This document shows, piece by piece, positions 58,365 through 64,000 of a stretch of 64,000 nt of DNA. The first letter of the stretch is position 1; each line of letters starts with the position of its first letter. The stretch covers positions 45,879 through 109,878 of the forward strand of contig QANT01000710.1 of assembly GCA_003254885.1 (NCBI GenBank), in the 5' to 3' direction. The notes beneath the pieces were generated by a model. That model ran no database searches. It had not been told where the DNA came from and saw only the letters and a list, made by a program, of their open reading frames with translations. This DNA is from Purshia tridentata (Eukaryota; Streptophyta; Magnoliopsida; Rosales; Rosaceae). A program made the position numbers and the translations under genes.

Positions 58365-58440
58365 TGGTCTAGTGGTCACTAATTTGTTTGATTTGACATA
58401 AAAATTAACCATGGTTCAAATGCATAATCTGTAATATATA
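58365..58440 (+). mobile_element. Weak SINE-like copy C
   Basis: TGGTCTAGTGGTC (A-box-like) and GGTTCAAATGC (B-box-like) are 40-50 bases apart and are followed by CTGTAATATATA. The layout is that of copies A and B, but overall similarity is low, so this may be an old copy or chance. Confidence 0.3.
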
Positions 58441-59596
58441 TATGTACAAATCAATAAAGGATTAAAATGAATTAAATAGATGCAAAGTGTAATTGACCAT
58501 ATAATGTATATATGTGTGTGTGTGTGAATGTGGTGATTTGTCACAGGATCGAGGAGATATAGCTTAACAAAGCCAATCGAGATGGTGTTAGCGACTAAAT
58601 CTTGCTTAGCCATATACAGAGTAGGAGACAGATTGTGAGTTATGGGTTGCTTTCACTAATTGTCATTTTTAAGCCAAATTTTGAAGTATTTGTTGCAAAG
58701 TAGAATCACTTGCCAAATTTTCAATGAGAACAAAATGAGAGATGCCATTTTTCTTGAGCCAAAATGGTGGCAAATAGATGAAAAGCATCACCACGTTTAA
58801 CGCCATTGATGCACGTACCTTTCAAGATAGCCATAATGTTATCCTCTTTTGTATAAAATTTTGGTCAGCATCCCAATCACTTTCTCTGTGAATGGTGATA
58901 CTTTCTAATTGCATATCTTGTGGTTTACATGACTTTGATTAGAGGTCTATTTGGGTTTTGACAACTCATCTAAACAAATTACTAGTTTTTCTAATAGAAA
59001 TGAGATTTACTTGTGTGAGTCACACATATCATGGTAAGTTTCACTTATATTAAAGAGGTGATTGACACGTTATACTGACGTGTATTGTATCAGAAGAAAA
59101 TAAATGATTATTTGCCATAGGATTTATATATTAAACTGATGTACAAGAGAGTGACAAATTTCAGCATGATCGACATAATTTCATGTACAAGATTCTATAA
59201 AGAGGTACAAAGCTGGATGAGTTTGTGTCCAGATTAAAACAAAACCCAACACATGATTGATGATTATTCATTTTGTTTAGGTAAGTTAAGCCAAGAATCA
59301 GAGAGATCGAGGTATACTCCAATTAATAAATAAACATAAGTTATTTATTATCTCCAATTCGAGGTAGCACATGTGGATCATCAAAACACAAGTATTTGAA
59401 CTTAGACTTCAGGAGGGACACGGCTGGGGCTTATTTGCAATCTGTTTTTCTACCAACAATCAATTCCCAAGTTAAACATAAGATGTAAGAAAATTAAATT
59501 ACATTGAACCAATTAAGTTGTTCAATTTATCAGGGCATAATATATACCCAGTCGATTATACTTGTGGAAATTAATTTGCTCCCACGATGATCGATA

Positions 59597-59643
59597 TAGG
59601 AAAACTTTTTTTTTTTTTTTGGCCATGGATGTAGGAAAACTTT
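59597..59643 (-). mobile_element. Poly(A) micro-insertion (TGGCC-A), reverse orientation
   Basis: TAGGAAAACTTT occurs at 59597-59608 and 59632-59643. On the minus strand the insert is CATCCATGGCC followed by poly(A). It is the fourth GGCC-poly(A) junction in the window. Confidence 0.55.
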
Positions 59644-60604
59644 AGAGTCAATATCTAATTTGCTCCCACAGAGAATTAATTCAATTCATGGAGCCCGAAA
59701 TTACCTAGCTTGCACATCAGGGAAATATCATAACATACAACTATGATATTATGTGTGAACAATTTCTCAATATATATATATATATATATATATAGCTCAT
59801 TTACCACAAGTATAATCCTCTTTAGCACATACATTCGCTTTGGTCCTAATATTTTGATGGCATACTCTCTTATTGCCTTTAACACACCTCCAATATTAAG
59901 AAACTATTCTCTCTTCCAAGAATATTTTCACTTCAAATTATGCTGAAAGTCTCACATATGCATTCCGGCCCATTCTTGTGCTTTGGGTTTTCTCCCTTTT
60001 GGCCCAGCAGGCTTTCCAAATCCCCAAACTCAAGCTGAGTTTGACTGCTCTTTTTCCTTTTCTAATTTTTTGCTGAGGTCGTGACATTGAGATATAAAAA
60101 TATTAGTTCAGACTTGAGCCCAAAATGGCACTTGAGGTCTGGGCATCAAGGCTTGGTCCTCAAGAAAACCTGTTTGGGAGTGTTTTTATATGAAATTAAA
60201 GCACATTCTTTTTAGTAAAACAAAGATTAATTAAAAATCCAAGTGCAATGTACATGCATTTGGAAGTACCCTAAACTAATATCTAGTTGCACATAAAATT
60301 CATCTATCTTCACTACTTTTATTAAAGCAAAGATTTGATCACAAACTACAAAGTAAGTGCCATCAAACCATCAAACTCTACATCATCACCAGGTCCTGCC
60401 ACTTAAAATATGGCTTTAAAGCCTTTAATCGAGTAGATTTTTACTCAAAAGTGGACCCAAACAAAAGCCTAGTTTGCCTCTTATTAATTTGAGTTTGGCT
60501 ATTAATACTTACAGGCCTTTAAATCTTGATTTGGATGGCACATAAGTTGACTTTTCTTCGTTGAAGTCTTCTTGCTACAAACGGATCTAAAAGATATTTT
60601 GAGA

Positions 60605-61046
60605 GGAAAATGCTTGGTCCTCAAACCTTGTCCTCAAGTTTGAGGACCAACCTTGTCCTCAAGTTTGAGGATCAACCTTGTCCTCAAGTTTGAGGACCAA
60701 AAATCATAATTCCGTCATGTCGGCTCAAGATCAAAACTGTTCAATTTTTAGATCCCCTAATAAAGATCATTTTTGGAAAAAATCAACTCAATCGGAAATC
60801 ATTTGATTGTATAACTGTTAACCAATAGATACATGGTTTGGTCTTTTAACTATGACCTTATATTTATTCGTTAACAATTGTACAACTAAACGATTTCCGA
60901 TTAGGTTGATTTTTTGTAGAGATGATCTTTATTAGGTAATCTAAAAATTGAATGGTTCCGATTTTGAACCGGTATGGCAAAATTATGACTTTTAGCGAGC
61001 TTGAGGACAAGATTGGTCTTCAAACTTGAGGACCCAAACATTTTTC
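60605..61046. mobile_element. Mutator-like MITE (442 bp) with perfect 9-bp TSD
   Basis: ATTTTGAGA flanks the element on both sides (60596-60604 and 61047-61055). The left end reads GGAAAATGCTTGGTCCTCAA; the right end read inward is GAAAAATGTTTGGGTCCTCAA. The two halves are inverted copies of each other over most of the length, with TTTCCGATT and AAAGATCAT segments pairing. A 9-bp TSD is the mark of Mutator-type transposition. The left arm carries three tandem 25-base units (60626-60700). Confidence 0.85.
60626..60700. repeat. Three tandem 25-base palindromic units within the MITE
   Basis: Units at 60626-60650, 60651-60675 and 60676-60700 begin CCTTGTCCTCAAGTTTGAGG; the second has one change (ATCAA for ACCAA). 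Each contains the near-palindrome TCCTCAAGTTTGAGGA. The opposite arm has only one to one-and-a-half units, so the left arm has expanded. Confidence 0.85.
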
Positions 61047-61056
61047 ATTTTGAGAC

Positions 61057-62714
61057 ATGTTTGCCAGCAAATTATAATCGATTCATGATATATTTTGAAT
61101 GGATGTGAAGTGACATGTGAGTGAGACTAATTAACAATATTAATACCAATTAACTTATAAAAATTATTGAGATCAAATTGAATTTAATTAAATTTTATAG
61201 TCGAATCAGCATACTTTCTTATGCGAGATTTCCGTATGCCAACATTTGTATGTATTCTTAAATTTTCATTTTTCTTAGCTACGTACAAAATCCAAGTCGC
61301 TTTTGCATGCAAACAAACACGGCATGCAGGTCCCTATTATATAAACTTGCACGATTGAAATTGTTTTTATAGCTTTGAATCAAATAAAAAGCATTAAAGA
61401 AAAAAGAAAATAAAGAGAGAAAGATGACAAAGTCAGGGTGCCACGTTGGCCACACGTGCAAGCAAAGAATCAAAGAATCAGACGGTCAAACGGTCAATAC
61501 ATATCTGAAAGAGTGGACACCCTTTTTTTTTTTTTTTGAGAAGACTAAAGAGTGGATGATTGGCATCAGATGAGAATGATACCAAAGTTGGTACAGCTAA
61601 AAACTCTTGAAAATGTCCAAATCTCTTCTTCAAAGTTCAAAATTCAAAGTAACCACTAAATACTTATCTTTTGCTTGTTTGTACACTTGTACTAGTTGCC
61701 ACACTTACTTAACCCTTTCATTTTTCAACCAAAGAATAATATTGGTCTTCAAATACAAATATTAAAAAATAAAAACGAATAACCCTATTTTTATATGTGT
61801 CTTGTAGAGCAAAATTAGTCAAAAATGTCGAAAAACAAAGGAACCGATATTCACACTCCATATAGGTCGTTCCGTAAACCCTTCGTAGTTTTTGATTATT
61901 TTTTATTTTACTTACTTCCATCAATCTCATTTCAATCACATGTTTTTGCAAATTTTTTTTTTAAAAAATCTCATTTGAACTTAATAGTAGTTTATCAAGA
62001 AATCATAAATTAGATAGTTTTCTTTCTTGAGAATAGATAAGATAGTCTGACCAAAAGAAAAATTATAGAGAATAATTACATAGTCTTTATTTAGAAATTT
62101 AATGAAGTTAATGGTTCTCATCTCTCTGCCTAATGGACAGGTCAGTAAACACCTTTAATACCCAAAAAACGCAGAAAATTCAACTATGTTTTCATAATAA
62201 AAATGTAAGTATATATCGAAATAAGAGAGACAAGTGCATGTACAAAAAAGACAAGATTCTCGAGAAAAAAAGAAAAGAAAAAGGTTGAACCGAATTAAAG
62301 TATCTTTCCTTTTCTGATTGATGATCATCGCTTTCATATTGTTTTTTCATCATTATTCATTAACTCCATTGGAGTTAAGTTTAACTTTTGGGTCTGATTT
62401 TGACACTCCCAGCTCATCATAATTATAAGGCTATCCATCCTCCAGATACATTGCAATATATGAATATGAAACTTGTTTTGGAGGCCAGGTATTGAGAGAG
62501 ATCGAGACTTCGAGTATATGACTAAACTTTCAATGACAGTACCACTATGTTGGCGTAAAAACCCACCGCATATATTATGCCTTAGTTTTAGTCTTAACAT
62601 ATAGATATGGCCCATAGGCCAGGTATTCAACTACAAAGCTAACCATGGCTTTCCTTAAGCGACGTGGCACATACATACTTGGGTCGGGATCCAATTGGGA
62701 TGCCATCTTTTGTA
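61057..62714. other. Spacer between the two Mutator-like MITEs
   Basis: No gene was recognised. Apart from the micro-insertion at 61508 I see no repeat or conserved coding signal. Confidence 0.45.
61508..61556. mobile_element. T-rich micro-insertion with 10-bp direct repeats
   Basis: AAAGAGTGGA occurs at 61508-61517 and 61547-61556. The bases between are CACCC, a T run of about 15-16, and GAGAAGACT. The homopolymer is internal rather than at one edge, so this is a weaker member of the micro-insertion group. Confidence 0.35.
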
Positions 62715-62723
62715 TATATTATA

Positions 62724-63137
62724 GGATAATGTTTGAGTCACATCTAGGAGTACCTACATGTCACGTCACTTTAAAAAATACTTGTTTGAGAGTGCAAGTT
62801 CAAGATCATAATCATTTATTTTTAGATCACTTATTAAATATCATCTTTACAACAAACTTAATTGAAAATCGTTTATTTATATAATTATTATCAAATAAAT
62901 GCACAATTTGTATTTAAAAAGTGATTTATTGACCAAATTATCCATTTATTTCATTCATTCGATAATAGTTATATAATTAAATAATTTTCGATTAAGTTGA
63001 TTTTTTATAGAAATGATCTTTAATAAATAATTTAAAAAATGAACAGTTATGATCCTGAACTTACATTGCCAAACGATCATTTTTGGGAGGGTAAGGTGAC
63101 CTACAAGTACCCCTTAGGTGTGACTCAAGTATTATCC
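62724..63137. mobile_element. Mutator-like MITE (414 bp) with perfect 9-bp TSD
   Basis: TATATTATA lies on both sides (62715-62723 and 63138-63146). The left end is GGATAATGTTTGAGTCACA; the right end read inward is GGATAATACTTGAGTCACA. Inverted pairing continues through the CTACATGTCAC / CTTGTAGGTCAC region, and the inner parts around ATAATTATTATC are also complementary. There is no coding capacity. Its ends are related to those of the element at 60605. Confidence 0.85.
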
Positions 63138-63146
63138 TATATTATA

Positions 63147-64000
63147 TGTGTTACACTGAGAGCACTGTATAGAAATTAGTCCATAATTGTCTCGTTTAGT
63201 GCTCATGAATTAATATGATGGCTTAACTCACTAGATTTAAAGGATAAGTTTTCATTATTACAAATTCATATTTTTCCTTTTAACTTGGACAACGGTAGAA
63301 GTTAGTCTATATTTCTTCCTTCAAAGCTTAAATTTAGTGAATTAACTTATCTAATTTTAGATACCAAATGTATCCTACAAGAATTAAAAAGATATATATA
63401 TATATATATTTGTGTGTGTATAATTGTACAGTTTGTTATGTCCCCAACTATGACAATTAAAAAGATATATATATATATATATTTGTGTGTGAATAATTGT
63501 ACAGTTTGTTATGTCCCCAACTATGACATATTTGTTTTTATAAGAAGATGAGAGATGATATTATTGAGATGGCACGTGTCCATCGATGATCATTTGTTCC
63601 ATTATTAGACAATCTCTCCCCCTTTGTGAAAGGAGATGTAGTTTAAATCTACAACCGATAGTTGTGGATTACAAAAAAAAGACACGTGGCAAATAACATA
63701 CAATCTTGTTAACGTGGAGAATGAAGGCTAACAAAGTGTGCTACTTGATTACAAATTCGAGACTTGTATTGAAAAACAATGGACTAAAATGGATAAAAGA
63801 GCATGAGTCTTATCCACAATGCACCGTTTAATTGCAAAGAATTTCGTATTTAACGGATTTCTAAAGGTACTTTTTTGGGTTCAAAGAGCTTTTTATTTAA
63901 CGAATTTTTAAAGATAGTTTCTCCCAACAAATTATATTTAATGGTAATTGAAGGTAAGTAATCATCAAGGAGTTAAATTTCGGTTTTGTGGAAATTTTCG
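63147..64000. other. Right-end spacer
   Basis: Apart from the 73-base tandem duplication at 63382-63527, no feature was recognised. ACACGTG-type motifs (63573-63580, 63681-63688) could be promoter elements of a gene beyond the window. Confidence 0.4.
63382..63527. repeat. Tandem duplication of a 73-bp unit
   Basis: The unit beginning AATTAAAAAGATATATATAT and ending GTCCCCAACTATGAC occurs at 63382-63454 and 63455-63527. One visible difference (T versus A after TGTGTGTG) separates them. The internal TA run is the same length in both, so the duplication is recent. Confidence 0.9.

Larger units (their letters stand above)
57108..60604. other. AT-rich spacer
   Basis: No gene was recognised. The stretch holds a weak SINE-like match (58365-58440), a micro-insertion (59597-59643) and a TA microsatellite (about 59770-59794). 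Confidence 0.45.

Noticed and set aside
1-64000. CRISPR arrays, operons, bacterial insertion sequences or a novel multigene cluster
   Set aside because: No regularly spaced repeats, ribosome-binding sites or clustered co-directional prokaryotic genes exist; all genes are spliced or isolated eukaryotic units.

Overview
The window is plant nuclear DNA. It has long AT-rich spacers, GT-AG introns, chloroplast transit peptides, a NAC transcription factor, a DUF26 (Gnk2) secreted protein and a plant-type TRAPPII subunit. The product set and the NAC N-terminus point to a woody eudicot, most likely Rosaceae and probably Prunus. That assignment is from memory of family sequences, not from a search.

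Layout. 1-1869 (+): 3' part of a SAL/HAL2-type 3'(2'),5'-bisphosphate (PAP) phosphatase. 3192-3773 (-): intronless copy of TATA-binding protein (TBP) with one stop codon near the C-terminus. 5980-6714 (-): cysteine-rich secreted DUF26 protein. 12629-13507 (+): membrane-anchored SAM-dependent methyltransferase with an intron in its 5' UTR. 16269-16340 (+): tRNA-Gln(CUG). 17171-29621 (-): TRS130, the TRAPPII-specific subunit; I could join 21 exons in frame to 1258 codons. 31175-36235 (+): CYP37, a thylakoid-lumen cyclophilin-like protein, 12 exons, 462 codons. 38155-42051 (+): plastid-type Mpv17/PMP22 protein, 7 exons, 380 codons. 43257-43616 (-): 119-residue protein of unknown function. 48428-49663 (-): NAC factor of the NARS1/NAC2/NOR-like group, 3 exons, 354 codons. 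49664-64000 is a gene-poor, repeat-rich spacer.

These are separate single-gene transcription units, not an operon. PAP phosphatase, CYP37 and the Mpv17 protein are predicted plastid (or mitochondrial) proteins; TRS130 acts at the trans-Golgi and cell plate; TBP, NAC and the tRNA belong to gene expression. CYP37 beside a NAC2-type gene, and methyltransferase beside TRS130, resemble Arabidopsis neighbourhoods as I remember them.

Small mobile DNA is the richest signal. I could define a solo LTR with a perfect 5-bp target-site duplication (TSD), two Mutator-like MITEs with perfect 9-bp TSDs, two further inverted-repeat MITEs without a TSD, two LINE-type poly(A) retroposons with 12-17 bp TSDs, and at least two tRNA-derived SINE copies. 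Most unusual are about eight near-empty retroposition scars: 10-22 bp direct repeats enclosing almost nothing but a poly(A) run. Four of these share a GGCC-poly(A) junction. No CRISPR array, operon or obvious new multigene system was seen.
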